Below, one piece after another: positions 10,981 to 20,675 of a stretch of 64,000 nucleotides of DNA; the stretch's first letter is position 1, and each line of letters starts with the position of its first letter. The stretch is from CAVWCQ01 sp963753545 (lineage in GTDB: Bacteria > Chloroflexota > Anaerolineae > Aggregatilineales > Aggregatilineaceae). A program made the translations under genes and the position numbers. The notes under the pieces were generated by a model that was not told the origin of the DNA, did not search any database, and worked only from the letters and a program-made list of their open reading frames with translations. The DNA is taken from assembly GCA_963753545.1 (NCBI GenBank), contig CAVWCQ010000008.1:3100001-3164000 (forward strand). Direction: 5' to 3'.

Positions 10981-11676
10981 ATGCAAAACGCCAAAATATT
11001 ACTTATCTCATCTGACCCGCAGGAGGGCAGGATTTGGGCGTTTGTGCTTCAAGAATTGTGCGTTGAAGTAGTACTAGTGGAATTGACGCAACAGGCATTG
11101 GCCTGGCACAAGAATGGCATTTGTGACCTAATCATTTTTGATACGAACGAACCCGATAAGAATATTTTTGCATTCATCGAACGGATTCGTTCAATGAATG
11201 CAATTCCAATGATTTTTTGCTTGCCGAGACCTGATGAAGAGACGGCTGTCAGAGCCTATGAACTAAACATCAACGAATGCATTTTTAAACCATGCGGCCC
11301 ACGTCTCTTCCAAGAAAAAGTGAAGGCCTGGCTGCGCCAGTCATGGACTGCATCAGTGGAATATCTTGGCACCATCACAGTGGGTCCGTTTCAATTAATG
11401 CCTGAACACCGTCAGCTCATTAGATCTGAAGGTCCTGCTCTAAAACTGAGCAATTCAGAATGTCGCTTGTTACATGTGCTAATGAGTCATCCCGGCCAAA
11501 CCATTTCGACGCAACTTATACTCGATCGCATATGGGGTTATTCCGATAGTGACAACACGGTTGTCAAGAATGTGATCTACCGGCTTCGACGGAAGCTGGA
11601 AGAAGACCCTAGCCATCCTCGTTATATTCACTCTGTTCTTGGCGAAGGGTACATGTTTCAGGCTTTTATAGAATAG
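10981..11676 (+). CDS. OmpR-type response regulator with an atypical receiver domain
   Basis: 231 residues, preceded by the strong ribosome site GGGGAGGG. The N-terminal 120 residues resemble a receiver domain: the phospho-acceptor Asp is present in LIIFDTNEPD and the conserved Lys in IFKPCG. However, the acidic pair normally found after beta-1 is largely lost (KILLISSDPQ), and the switch Thr/Ser position reads IFCLPRP. The C-terminal winged-helix DNA-binding domain (about 130-228) is canonical (LSNSECRLLHVLMSHPGQ, YRLRRKLEEDP, VLGEGYMF). It has no adjacent histidine kinase. It may work without phosphorylation or with an unlinked kinase. It may control the glycan operon that follows 450 bp downstream; that is inference from position. 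Confidence 0.8.
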   Translation: MQNAKILLISSDPQEGRIWAFVLQELCVEVVLVELTQQALAWHKNGICDLIIFDTNEPDKNIFAFIERIRSMNAIPMIFCLPRPDEETAVRAYELNINECIFKPCGPRLFQEKVKAWLRQSWTASVEYLGTITVGPFQLMPEHRQLIRSEGPALKLSNSECRLLHVLMSHPGQTISTQLILDRIWGYSDSDNTVVKNVIYRLRRKLEEDPSHPRYIHSVLGEGYMFQAFIE

Positions 11677-12129
11677 TTACTTTTCCACTCAGTTAATTTT
11701 TATAAATTTTAAATATCTCAAATATAGGGTTGGTAATATAAGAATTGAGACCGCAGCAACCCTTTTTGCGACAGTTTCCTAAATTTTTTTAACCAATTTT
11801 TTGACTATAGGTTTGTAGTATTGAAGCCAAGAGAGAGCACACCACAAGGCAAGTAACACAGGAAGTTAGATGGCATTCTTAAAGTCTTCTTCCGTAGAAA
11901 TAATTTCACAATAATCCGCGAATTGCTCTTTTCTAACGATAGATTTGCACACTATTGATCAGGTAATGGGCCGGATCAAGACACTCGCTTTATTGCTGTC
12001 TGAAACGTATGTATGCGAATTCTATTTCCACCAGACCAAAATCGGGCGGATAAAGTAGTTGCAGGTCTGGAATCATCCAGTTATATATCGCACAGCGCTG
12101 GTTAGCGCTAGTCAAGTGGGAGTACAGAG
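11677..12129. other. AT-rich intergenic region upstream of the glycan operon
   Basis: About 450 bp with poly-A/T tracts (for example near 11700 and 11790) and no supported gene. It lies directly upstream of the five-gene glycan operon and is the likely promoter and control region. I cannot name specific elements with confidence. Confidence 0.35.
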
Positions 12130-13032
12130 ATGTTAGAAGCACAGGTATCATCACATGAGTTTTTCATTGCCGAAGAGCAGACCGTTAAATCATTGGGTAA
12201 CGGTAATGGTCATCGGCCACAGCAAGCAAAACCTAAAATCAGTCTTGTGATCCCCACCCTAAATGAAGCGCAGAATTTGCCGTATGTGCTGCCTCTCATT
12301 CCCGATATGGTTGACGAAGTGCTGTTAGTTGACGGCCATTCAACCGACAACACGATCGAAGTCGCGTGCCGGTTGTATCCAGACATTCGCATCATTATGC
12401 AAGAAGGACGTGGCAAAGGCTCGGCCCTGCGGACAGGCTTTAAGGCCGCGACTGGCGACATTATCGTCATGCTTGACGCCGACGGGTCGACATATCCCCG
12501 CGAAATCCCAGTCTATGTAGGAGCGCTGCTCTCAGGAGCGGATTTTGTGAAAGGGTCACGCTTTATGCAGGGCGGTGGAACCAGTGATATGCCATTCCAC
12601 CGGCGCTTTGGCAACTGGGGCTTTGTGATGCTGGTTCGGATGCTATTCGGTGGGCAGTATACGGATCTGTGCTATGGATACAGCGCATTCTGGTCTCGTG
12701 TTGTCCCATTGATCAATCTTGACGGCACAGGTTTCGAGATCGAAACCATGATGAATATCCGTTCTCTTTGCACCGGTCTGAAAGTAGCGGAAGTGCCTAG
12801 CTTCGAATCCCCGCGCGTTTTTGGAACAGGTCGCCTGCGCACGATCCCAGATGGTTGGCGTGTACTCAAAACCATCTTTCGTGAATATCTGCAGAGGGAC
12901 CGTTGGCAGAAAGCGCAGGAAGTAGAAAAAAGTGACAAACCCTATTCAGCGAAGCGGTTGATCCGCAAGGAAATGTTCTACATCAGCCTGTTGTTAATGG
13001 CAGTGAAAGTCTCCTACACGAAGTTTTGGTAG
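12130..13032 (+). CDS. Family 2 glycosyltransferase, dolichyl/polyprenyl-phosphate hexose synthase-like
   Basis: 300 residues with ribosome site GGGAG. The GT-A fold begins at about residue 38 (ISLVIPTLNEAQNLPYVL), with the nucleotide-binding LLVDGHSTDNT, the metal-binding DADG motif (VMLDADGSTYP) and GSRFMQGG. This order matches the DPM1/DPG-synthase group, which transfers a sugar from a nucleotide donor to polyprenyl phosphate or a related lipid. Unlike GtrB-type proteins it has no C-terminal transmembrane pair, only one short hydrophobic end. It is the first gene of the operon that ends with a flippase, consistent with initiation or donor supply for a surface glycan. Confidence 0.85.
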   Translation: MLEAQVSSHEFFIAEEQTVKSLGNGNGHRPQQAKPKISLVIPTLNEAQNLPYVLPLIPDMVDEVLLVDGHSTDNTIEVACRLYPDIRIIMQEGRGKGSALRTGFKAATGDIIVMLDADGSTYPREIPVYVGALLSGADFVKGSRFMQGGGTSDMPFHRRFGNWGFVMLVRMLFGGQYTDLCYGYSAFWSRVVPLINLDGTGFEIETMMNIRSLCTGLKVAEVPSFESPRVFGTGRLRTIPDGWRVLKTIFREYLQRDRWQKAQEVEKSDKPYSAKRLIRKEMFYISLLLMAVKVSYTKFW

Positions 13033-13130
13033 AACCAGAGTTTGTCCACCATTGGGCTTTGCGAATGCTCAATGGAACCGGCTTGAAGCAGACTGCTTTT
13101 TATAGTAAGGGGGGGTAGTTGGATCGGGCG

Positions 13131-14110
13131 ATGTCAAACTTTTCAATTGTGATATGTGCATACACGGAAACCAGGTGGGCCGAACTGTTAGCTGCTGTCG
13201 CTTCAGTACAGAGTCAAACTCTTTTACCACTTGAGATCATCGTTGTGATTGATCACAATCCGACTTTATTCGAACGGGCGCGCGCAGCGATTCCTGATAT
13301 AGTCTTGATCAATAACGAAGAGAAACGTGGATTATCAGGAGCCCGCAATAGCGGCATCGCTGTAGCACGAGGCGACATAATCGCCTTTATGGATGAGGAC
13401 GCGACAGCCGCGCCTGATTGGCTCGCGCGGCTGAACGCGGGCTATGAAGATACTTAACGTCATCGGAGTTGGAGGGGCTATTGAACCTGTCTGGTTAGAA
13501 GGCCGACCGGCCTGGTTTCCTGAAGAATTCGATTGGGTAGTAGGCTGCACCTATCACGGGATGCCGCAAACGCAAACAGGGGTACGCAATTTAATCGGCT
13601 GCAACATGTCGTTCAGACGGGAAGTGTTCGGATTGGTTGGTGGTTTTCGCGACGGTATTGGGCGAGTAGGAACTCGCCCGGTGGGATGTGAGGAAACAGA
13701 GATCTGTATTCGGATCAATCACCGGTGGCCGAACCGAAAGCTGCTCTACGATCCGCAGGCGCGAGTGAATCATCGTGTACCCCCCAATAGGGCTACCTGG
13801 CACTACTTCCGAACGCGCTGTTTTTCTGAAGGGTTATCAAAATCTTTGGTAACACAGTACGTTGGGTCGAAAGACGGTTTGGCTAGTGAACGAACATACA
13901 CCTTCCACACCCTGCCTCGGGGAGTCCTGCGCGGCGCTGCTGATGCCTTTCGGTTGGAATCTGAACGGCTTAAGACGGGCAGCGTCGATTATCGGTGGAT
14001 TGGCACTTACCGCCGCCGGATATCTCAAAGGTCGATTGTCTCAGTCTGCTATTGCGTCTGAGATTGAATACACTGAGAGCGACATCGTTCTCGAAACTCC
14101 AACCACATAA
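13131..14110 (+). CDS. Family 2 glycosyltransferase (two frameshifts)
   Basis: I start at ATG 13131; TTG 13119, just after an AAGGGGGG run, is an alternative. Repairing extra bases in TT 13454-13455 and GG 13956-13957 gives about 325 residues. The N-terminal part has FSIVICAYTE, IVVIDHN, RGLSGARNSGI and the metal-binding FMDEDA. The middle has GCNMSFRREVFG and CEETEICIRI, typical of GT2 acceptor-side motifs. The C-terminus (RRAASIIGGLALTAAGYLKG) is a hydrophobic tail often seen in cell-wall glycosyltransferases of this type. It lies between two other glycan genes, so it probably adds a sugar to the lipid-linked repeat unit. Confidence 0.8.
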
Positions 14111-14152
14111 CCTGGCACTGCGCAATAGTCACAACAACAGAGAAAAGAAATC

Positions 14153-15271
14153 ATGACTAAATGGATCGAATTCAATATACACAATCGCCTCCGTATGAGA
14201 ATCGATGAGGATACCCCTACGGCATCCCTTTTCGTTGATATGTTCCGGCCTTTCGTTACCCAAGACGCCCCGGAGCATGTCGATTTGACGATCACAGGGG
14301 AGATGGAATCGCTAGAAAATGGGGCCTACGGAGAGGTGCATGGGCAGACCGAATTTAAATACACCGAAAACGGGTTGCATCTGGAAGTAGTGGACACCCA
14401 GATTATGGTGGATGGCGATGGTTTCCGGCTGCATGGCAAACAAGAACTGCTCGTAGTGGCCCTGCCGCTGATTGATCGCATTATGGTTAAACGCAACGCA
14501 GCCATGATCCATGCTTTGACAGTAGACTATCGTGGGCAGGGGTTGGCAATGCCCGCCTGGGGCGGCGTCGGCAAAACCAGTACAATGGCAAAAATGCTCA
14601 AGTTGGATGGCGTGAACTTCATGGGTGACGACTGGGCATTCCTGTCGTCCAATCAGCATTTGCTTGGTTATGCCAAGCCTATGTTCATCAAACCCTACCA
14701 TGCATCAATCTATCCACACCTTTTTGAAAAGCGTCATAAACCACTCGTTCCGAACCGTCTCTCAAAGTCTATTCACAGCTTTACAACAGTGATCCATCCG
14801 TTTGTAACGAGATACCCTAAATTGGCCGAGATTTCTCGCCGATGGTCACCTGAACATATGATGGTCACTCCGGAAAAAGCTTTCCCGAATGCTTCCGTTT
14901 CGACTGATGTCCCCCTTGCTTTGGCGACGTTTGTCGAACGGTATGATGGGTCTGTTCCAATGCTCCATGAAAAATCGAAGCAGTGGATGATTGCAAAGCT
15001 GATTGGTAACTTCTATTCGGAGGTCACCCGCCACTCAAAAATGGTGATGGCTGCATTGGCTGCCGCTAATCTAGAACCATTGGAAGATACGTTTGGGCAG
15101 AAAGCCGACGTGCTCAGCCAGGCCCTGGACAACATACCCACTTATTTATTCCAGGTTCCCAAAGCATATTCAGCCGAGCAGGCCTCTGACGTTATTGTGG
15201 AAACTCTGCAAGGGTTGATGGCGCAGGTGCCGACTGTCCCCCCTCAGGAGAAGCAATCCACCCATGCTTGA
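14153..15271 (+). CDS. HPr-kinase-like P-loop protein
   Basis: 372 residues. A P-loop AWGGVGKTS lies at about residues 135-143, followed by FMGDDWAFL near 158, which resembles the Walker B/catalytic region of HprK-type kinases. The N-terminal 130 residues have no obvious family. HprK-related proteins of this kind occur in surface-glycan and peptide-modification clusters, where their substrate is mostly unknown; they are not HPr kinases of the PTS. Its gene overlaps the following glycosyltransferase gene by 8 nt, so coupled expression and a role in the same glycan pathway are likely. It could phosphorylate a sugar, a lipid or a protein; the sequence alone does not decide. Confidence 0.65.
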   Translation: MTKWIEFNIHNRLRMRIDEDTPTASLFVDMFRPFVTQDAPEHVDLTITGEMESLENGAYGEVHGQTEFKYTENGLHLEVVDTQIMVDGDGFRLHGKQELLVVALPLIDRIMVKRNAAMIHALTVDYRGQGLAMPAWGGVGKTSTMAKMLKLDGVNFMGDDWAFLSSNQHLLGYAKPMFIKPYHASIYPHLFEKRHKPLVPNRLSKSIHSFTTVIHPFVTRYPKLAEISRRWSPEHMMVTPEKAFPNASVSTDVPLALATFVERYDGSVPMLHEKSKQWMIAKLIGNFYSEVTRHSKMVMAALAAANLEPLEDTFGQKADVLSQALDNIPTYLFQVPKAYSAEQASDVIVETLQGLMAQVPTVPPQEKQSTHA

Positions 15272-16088
15272 TCTGTCTGTTATTATCCCAGTTCGGAATG
15301 CTGAGCATTGGATCGAGGGCTGCCTATCCCCGATTGTCCGGGCTGAACCGCGCGAGATCATTATTGTGGATGGCTTGTCCACTGATAGGACGTTGGAAAT
15401 TGCCCGGCGCTACCCAGTCCAGATCATTTCGGATGAAGGGCGTGGATTGCCAGCAGCACGCATGATGGGCATCCGCGCCGCTCAAGCGCCCTGGGTCGCC
15501 TTGATCGACGTTGATATCATGATGAAAGACGGCGATCTGGCCGCACTATTCAACGAATTTGCCGAAGGTCATTACATGGCGCTGCAAGCTGGATTGAACA
15601 GTGTATCCGGAAACGGATATTGGGGAAGAGCGCTTGTCGATCACCATCGTCATGGTCTCAGCAAAAACTGGCCTGGCGTGATGGCAACTATCTTTGATAA
15701 GCAGGTGCTGCTCAAATACGGATTTGACGAGCGCTTTCTATCCGGCGAGGATATTGAACTGCGTTGGCGGCTAAAAAGTGCCAATCTGCATGTGGGCGTT
15801 TCGACACATACAGTGGTTACCCACTGCTACGAAGACACCTTCAAATTTGCGAAAGACCAGTGGCTTGCCGACGGTAAGGGATTAGGCCGGATGGTCTGCA
15901 AATATGGACTTAAGGCTGTCCATCTGCTTGGGATCCCTTTGGCGGGAAGTATACGAGGCATTCTGTTGAGTCTTCGCCGCCTGCAACCCATCTGGATTCC
16001 GTACTATCTCTCCTATTTGATCTACAACTATATCGGCATTATCGGTGGAATTTGGCATTGGCGGCAGCAAGCAGTTAGTGGAAGGTGA
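15264..16088 (+). CDS. Family 2 glycosyltransferase
   Basis: 274 residues, starting inside the end of the HprK-like gene. GT-A motifs are LSVIIPVRNAEHWIEGCL, IIIVDGLSTDRT, DEGRGLPAARMMGI and ALIDVDIMM (metal-binding DxD), with GEDIELRWRL as the acceptor-side acidic motif. A hydrophobic stretch sits at the C-terminus (IPYYLSYLIYNYIGIIGG), suggesting membrane association. It probably adds a sugar to the lipid-linked glycan made by this operon; donor and acceptor cannot be told. Confidence 0.85.
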   Translation: MLDLSVIIPVRNAEHWIEGCLSPIVRAEPREIIIVDGLSTDRTLEIARRYPVQIISDEGRGLPAARMMGIRAAQAPWVALIDVDIMMKDGDLAALFNEFAEGHYMALQAGLNSVSGNGYWGRALVDHHRHGLSKNWPGVMATIFDKQVLLKYGFDERFLSGEDIELRWRLKSANLHVGVSTHTVVTHCYEDTFKFAKDQWLADGKGLGRMVCKYGLKAVHLLGIPLAGSIRGILLSLRRLQPIWIPYYLSYLIYNYIGIIGGIWHWRQQAVSGR

Positions 16089-16097
16089 TCCTAAAGC

Positions 16098-17504
16098 GTG
16101 AACGCATATATCACAATCAAAGAGCAGATGCAGAGATTGCACCGAGATAGAACTATTCTGGTGCAACGCCAGCATCTAGCTGCATCGGTCATGCGGCTCT
16201 GGGAGGGCGCGCGAAACAAAGATGCTTCATCGCTGATGCTCCTCAACTCCCTCGCACTGATTGTGGCAAGAATATTGTCGTCAGGGCTGGGTTTTTTCAC
16301 CTGGTTAGTGGCAGCACGACTTTATGCACAGTCTGAAGTCGGACTATCCTCCGGTGTCGTATCGGCAATGATGCTGTGCGTGCAAGTGGCGCTGCTGGGG
16401 ATTGGCTCGGCCTTCATCAAACTTTATCCAACTTATCGGGAAGATCCTGTTGAGTTATTGCACACTTCGCTTAGCGTCGTCACAGCCACCTCACTGCTTG
16501 GGGCAGGCGTATTCCTGGTGGCGGCTTCAGCGATATTCCATGAACTAAGTCTCGTGGGTTCCACAGCGAGTTATACCTTGTTGTTTCTGGGATTGACGCT
16601 GTTTGGTACGCTGAACGTCCTGCTGGACAACATCTCGATTGTGCTGCGCCGAGGATATCAGGTGCTGGTCCGCAATGCCCTATTCGGTGTGATCGCGGTT
16701 GTTGCGGTTGCTGTCATGCCCCTCGTCTTCCACGCAGAAAGCTCGCAGGCGATTGTAGTGGCCTGGGTCTTGTCCGGTTTTGCCGCCTGTGTACTGGGGC
16801 TGGTTCAGCTCTGGCTGTCCGTGTCCCACTATATTTATCGTCCACGCATTAACCTGGATATCACACATCACCTGTTTCAGATTGGAATGCCGAACTACAT
16901 CCTGACCATCACCGAGCGTGCGCCTGCGTGGATTATGCCCATCATGGTCACAGAGCTGTTGTCTCCTACCGACAATGCACACTGGTATACCGTATGGATG
17001 ATGGCCTGGGTCGTCCTGATTATTCCCATCTCGGTAGGTCAAAACCTGTTCGCGGAAGCATCCCATCACCCTGAAACGCTTGATAAGACGACCCGCCAAA
17101 GCATACGCTCGTCGCTGATCATCGGTAGCATTGCGATGATCGGGGCAATTATTATGGCCCCATTTGTTCTGCGACTGCTGGGGCATGATTATGCCAGGGC
17201 CGGTGTCGCGCCGCTGCGCATTTTGGCGCTGTCGATCTGGCCTGTCACGTTTATCCAGGTGTATTATGCAGTATGCCGTGCCCAACACCGTCTGAGAGAA
17301 GCATCACTGGTGGGTCTGCTGAATGCTGTCGCTTCGTCAGTGGCAGCAGCGGCGGCAGGTGTGGCTTATGGCCTTACCGGGATGGCTGCCGTCTGGCTGT
17401 TCATGCAAGTTGTAACAGGCATCTGGACTTTCTGGCGTATCCGAGTCCTGACCCAGAGGTTCACCGAGCTTGAAGCAAATAAGCAGCGTTTGAGCGAGGT
17501 TTAG
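16098..17504 (+). CDS. Wzx-type polysaccharide flippase
   Basis: 468 residues from GTG 16098, nine nt after the previous gene. About twelve hydrophobic segments begin near residue 48 (LLNSLALIVARILSSGLGFFTW), and the start LARILSSGLGFF...ARLYAQSEVG is typical of the polysaccharide transporter family in the MOP/MATE superfamily. It would flip the lipid-linked glycan across the cytoplasmic membrane. As the last gene of the operon with three glycosyltransferases it completes a Wzx-dependent assembly set. No Wzy polymerase is obvious nearby, so the product may be an oligosaccharide, or the polymerase lies elsewhere. Confidence 0.85.
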   Translation: MNAYITIKEQMQRLHRDRTILVQRQHLAASVMRLWEGARNKDASSLMLLNSLALIVARILSSGLGFFTWLVAARLYAQSEVGLSSGVVSAMMLCVQVALLGIGSAFIKLYPTYREDPVELLHTSLSVVTATSLLGAGVFLVAASAIFHELSLVGSTASYTLLFLGLTLFGTLNVLLDNISIVLRRGYQVLVRNALFGVIAVVAVAVMPLVFHAESSQAIVVAWVLSGFAACVLGLVQLWLSVSHYIYRPRINLDITHHLFQIGMPNYILTITERAPAWIMPIMVTELLSPTDNAHWYTVWMMAWVVLIIPISVGQNLFAEASHHPETLDKTTRQSIRSSLIIGSIAMIGAIIMAPFVLRLLGHDYARAGVAPLRILALSIWPVTFIQVYYAVCRAQHRLREASLVGLLNAVASSVAAAAAGVAYGLTGMAAVWLFMQVVTGIWTFWRIRVLTQRFTELEANKQRLSEV

Positions 17505-17507
17505 GGT

Positions 17508-18732
17508 TCAACTAAAGGGAAGACATTGTCCAGCGGTATCATCCCACAGCATCAGTTGGGCTGTGGGCATTGCCGTTTTGGAATCTTGAGCTACTTCTAC
17601 AAATGTCAGGTGTTCAGCCTCGTGCGGTTGCGTACACTCCGGCAAAGGGAATGAAGTCCAGGTCCCCGTATTCAGATACCAGGTATTTGGAGATAACTGA
17701 ACCTGTTGGGCAGTGTGATTATGGCCGAATACCAGGTAAGGCACATTGAGATCCTCCGTTCCTAACACCCCACTGATTTCTAGAGCGGCCTGTTGAAGAT
17801 AATCGCCCCTATGGTGAACAATCTTGCTGATCAGGCGTTTCAAGATGGATAGGGTTGTGACCGACGATAGGCAATTCAGGGCTACCAATATATCGCCGCT
17901 CAAACCAATTTCGGCTGCATAGGGCAGCAAAACATCTCGGTCATAACTCGCGGACCTATGGGGTATCGATAGTTTGATCGTTTGAGTGAACATCTCCTTT
18001 AAAAAAGAAAAATGATGGGGGAGTGCTGTTAATACTGCCAAGGGGTGAGCCTGTACAGCCCGCCGCAAAGAGGAGAGCAGGGGTTTGGTACACTCCTCTT
18101 CAGGTGCGATATGATCGAGCAACGCATAAAGATAGCTATCAAGGTGGGATCCTGGTGGCAGACTCGATCTTGTGTGGAGTGTCTGATTGCGCCAGTTCGA
18201 GCAGCATTGGAAACGTATTGAGATCGTGGCGTTGCTGGCCATGCTCCGCATATAGATACCCTGGGATGTAGTAGATCCAGGGATAAAAATGGATAGCCAT
18301 ATTTGCCTGGTTGCCATATTGCCCCAGCAACTTGACCAATTGTTGCTGTACCGGACGCAGTATCAGTTCAATATCGTGATTACCGGGCACCACATCGAGT
18401 GGAAAACCCGATGCAACGAAACGTCCCAGCCCTTCGAAAAATTGAGCATGTCCGGCTGCAATCCATTCAAGCTTCGCCTGCGCAATTTCGCTCGTTGTCC
18501 GTCCAGCGATGGTGGGAATGTGCAGAAAGTCAAATATATCGCCAAGTAACAAGAGTCTCCATTTGCGATTTTCGGCAGATGCACGACGAATTAGATCATT
18601 GAGAAAATTGGCAAATGCCGCGTCAGAGAAAAAATCTTCTCGACGTCTCAACATCCGAGGCTGAGGATTAGAGCCGCCTGTAAGATGGAAGTCGCTCACA
18701 ATGATCAGGCTTTCAGAGGGTTCCAGTAGCAT
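17508..18732 (-). CDS. Calcineurin-like metallophosphoesterase (one frameshift)
   Basis: Joining the two frames near 18160 gives about 407 residues. Metal-binding blocks in order are SDFHLTGG, LLLGDIFDF, VPGNHDIE and FGHNHTAQ, the pattern of UDP-2,3-diacylglucosamine hydrolase-like and related phosphoesterases. The protein lacks a signal peptide, so it should be cytosolic. Its length exceeds LpxH (about 240) because of an insert of about 130 residues between the GNHD and GHNH blocks. It is convergent with the flippase gene with only 3 bp between the stops. The substrate is unknown; an LpxH function is unlikely because of the insert and because Chloroflexota lack classical lipid A. Confidence 0.7.
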
Positions 18733-18771
18733 CTGTCAGCTCGCCGGTGCTGAAGAATTGACTGATGAGGT

Positions 18772-18978
18772 ATGAAAAGGATATCCAAGACAAACGACCA
18801 AGTTTACCCGGAGCACCTTTTTATGATAAAGACAACTATAAGGCATCAGTGTCAGCGCTGCGGGATCGAGGAAATGGACAATAAAGGACACGATTACAGA
18901 GGCGCACAAAAATTCTACTGCAAGGGCTACAGCATAGCATATTGCACGCCCACCGTCATGGCGCGAAGGAAGCGATAG
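18772..18978 (+). pseudogene. Probable IS1-type transposase N-terminal remnant
   Basis: A 68-codon frame with the zinc-ribbon start of IS1-like InsA proteins: TTIRHQCQRCG, then KGHDYRGAQKFYC. The second Cys pair is degenerate (CKGYS instead of CxxCG), and the rest of the transposase is missing. It lies between two unrelated genes and is probably a decayed insertion. The assignment rests on motif resemblance only. Confidence 0.4.
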
Positions 18979-20431
18979 TATCGCATGCGCCCATCGTTGT
19001 TACCACATCGGACCGCACCCATTGATCCGTTGACAACTGCCACCAAACGACATTGGAAGCGCCAGTTGCCCTGTGCGTCACCACAGCTACCTGTCCGGCA
19101 GGCAGAGTGCCTAAGATAGACTCATCCGTTCCTGGACCGCCGCGTAAATTCACATTGACTTTGGCCTTCACAGCACAGTATGAAGCCAGATCAAGGGTGT
19201 TGTGAAAATAATAGCCCGTGGCGTAATCCGAAGCCATGACGAGCAGTCCACTGGCGCTATTGACCGTTTGTTTGGTCGAAGTAGGGTTATTGATGTGGGT
19301 GTCGGTGCTGCTCTGCATAAACGGAATCCCTAAGCCCGATGAGAAAGAAAGATCATCCAGGCTGGCCTGTTTATAATAAACCGTTCCTCCCAAGCAGCAC
19401 GGTTGAACTACAAAGATATAGACGACCCGGTGTTCCTCATCTAAGAGCATGATGGGCCGAGTGTGATCGTCGGATACAACTGTCACAGGATACTGAGTCC
19501 ATGTTCCATCCAGATCGCGAACCAGCAGTAGAACGAGGGGATCAGTTGGCCCCCCCCCACCTTTATCATTCAGCGATGTTTTGACGACGGCATAAATCCG
19601 CCCCTGCGAATCGACTGCTACGTTCAAGTGATCATCAGAGTACTTTCGGCCCTCCAATGCTGTTTCGACCGTCCATTGATTGTCTGGAGTCCCATCAATG
19701 TGGATGGCGAGGTAGTCTACATCGGTTCCCTGATTGGACCACATGACGCCAATTTGGGAATTAAAGGCGACAACGGTCGAAATATCGTCATTGTCCAGGT
19801 CTTCAGCCCCTTCAAACGGCAGAATATAGGGCGCAGTCCAGATTGTGTCATCGCCCTGGCTGTGGGCAACATAAACCGAGTTATTCCGAGTAAAGGTAAT
19901 CCAGAGCCATCCAGAGGTATCCTTCGATAACACGACGGCTTCAGCACCCCCCCTGGTGACAGTCACCGGGAAGCCTGGGTCGATGGAATAAATCTTGCTT
20001 GTGACGTCATAGCTAAAACGCGAAACCTGTGCACTATAGGGAATGAGTTCAGGATTGGTACCAGCGGAAACGATATACAGGTAGGTTCCGTCCCAGAGGG
20101 TGTCCATGTAGGCGTGGTTGCGTTGATCGACTACAGTTCCTGTATCAACCCAACGATTATCTGACTTATCAAAGCGAAAAATGGTGTAGCTGTCCGATGC
20201 CGGGTTAAAGAGGCTGCCCCACCAAAATCCATCGTTAAACCACAGTTTACTCTGTGGCTTTTGGGCAGTGGGCGCGCTGACACCGCTAGCTCTGAAGGAA
20301 AAATCGCGGGTACCAACATCTGTGGACGATTGTGCGCGAATATCCCAGTTACCCCCCCCAAAAAAAACCATAATCAGGGAGGCACTAAAACTAATAAGTA
20401 CAGTAAAAATGCGCGAGGTCGTTGATTTCAT
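18956..20431 (-). CDS. Secreted protein: uncharacterised head domain plus SH3-like domain
   Basis: 491 residues. A signal peptide (residues about 8-33) is followed by a domain of about 380 residues closely similar to the head of the protein at 4120-8422. Shared blocks are DFSFRASGVSAPT, KPQSKLWFNDG, MDTLWDGTYLYIVSAG, DHLNVAVDSQG and VQPCCLGG. The repeated short blocks suggest a beta-propeller or similar all-beta fold. The C-terminal 70 residues form a bacterial SH3-like domain (VNVNLRGGPGTDESILGTLPA, WWQLS), which often binds cell wall. A run of nine C at 19550-19558 encodes a Gly loop. Function unknown; a wall-associated, possibly glycan-binding protein is my inference. Confidence 0.65.
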   Translation of the reverse strand: MKSTTSRIFTVLISFSASLIMVFFGGGNWDIRAQSSTDVGTRDFSFRASGVSAPTAQKPQSKLWFNDGFWWGSLFNPASDSYTIFRFDKSDNRWVDTGTVVDQRNHAYMDTLWDGTYLYIVSAGTNPELIPYSAQVSRFSYDVTSKIYSIDPGFPVTVTRGGAEAVVLSKDTSGWLWITFTRNNSVYVAHSQGDDTIWTAPYILPFEGAEDLDNDDISTVVAFNSQIGVMWSNQGTDVDYLAIHIDGTPDNQWTVETALEGRKYSDDHLNVAVDSQGRIYAVVKTSLNDKGGGGPTDPLVLLLVRDLDGTWTQYPVTVVSDDHTRPIMLLDEEHRVVYIFVVQPCCLGGTVYYKQASLDDLSFSSGLGIPFMQSSTDTHINNPTSTKQTVNSASGLLVMASDYATGYYFHNTLDLASYCAVKAKVNVNLRGGPGTDESILGTLPAGQVAVVTHRATGASNVVWWQLSTDQWVRSDVVTTMGACDTIASFAP

Positions 20432-20675
20432 CTAAGCGAATATGATCCCAACAGCAGAGCGAAATTTCTCACAGACGAATTATCCTACTATTTATTAGAA
20501 GAAACACAGCTGATTTCGCGGCAGAGATGTGTACTGGCTACTTATTCTGTCTGGCATAGTTTTTCAGTTGAACTGAGTATCATCCTCGTTTGTGGCGCAC
20601 GCCTGAGCTCACGATCGATACGATTGGGAAGGCACCTAGGAGAAATTATAGGATGTCTGCGCCAAGAAAGCCAGT

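Noticed and set aside
16680..17288. 202-codon minus-strand frame within the flippase gene
   Set aside because: It is antisense to a well-supported membrane protein, has an Asp/Arg/His-rich shadow composition and no ribosome site.
17508..18732. LpxH (lipid A pathway) identity for the metallophosphoesterase
   Set aside because: The protein is about 170 residues longer than LpxH with a large insert, and nothing else of lipid A synthesis is present.
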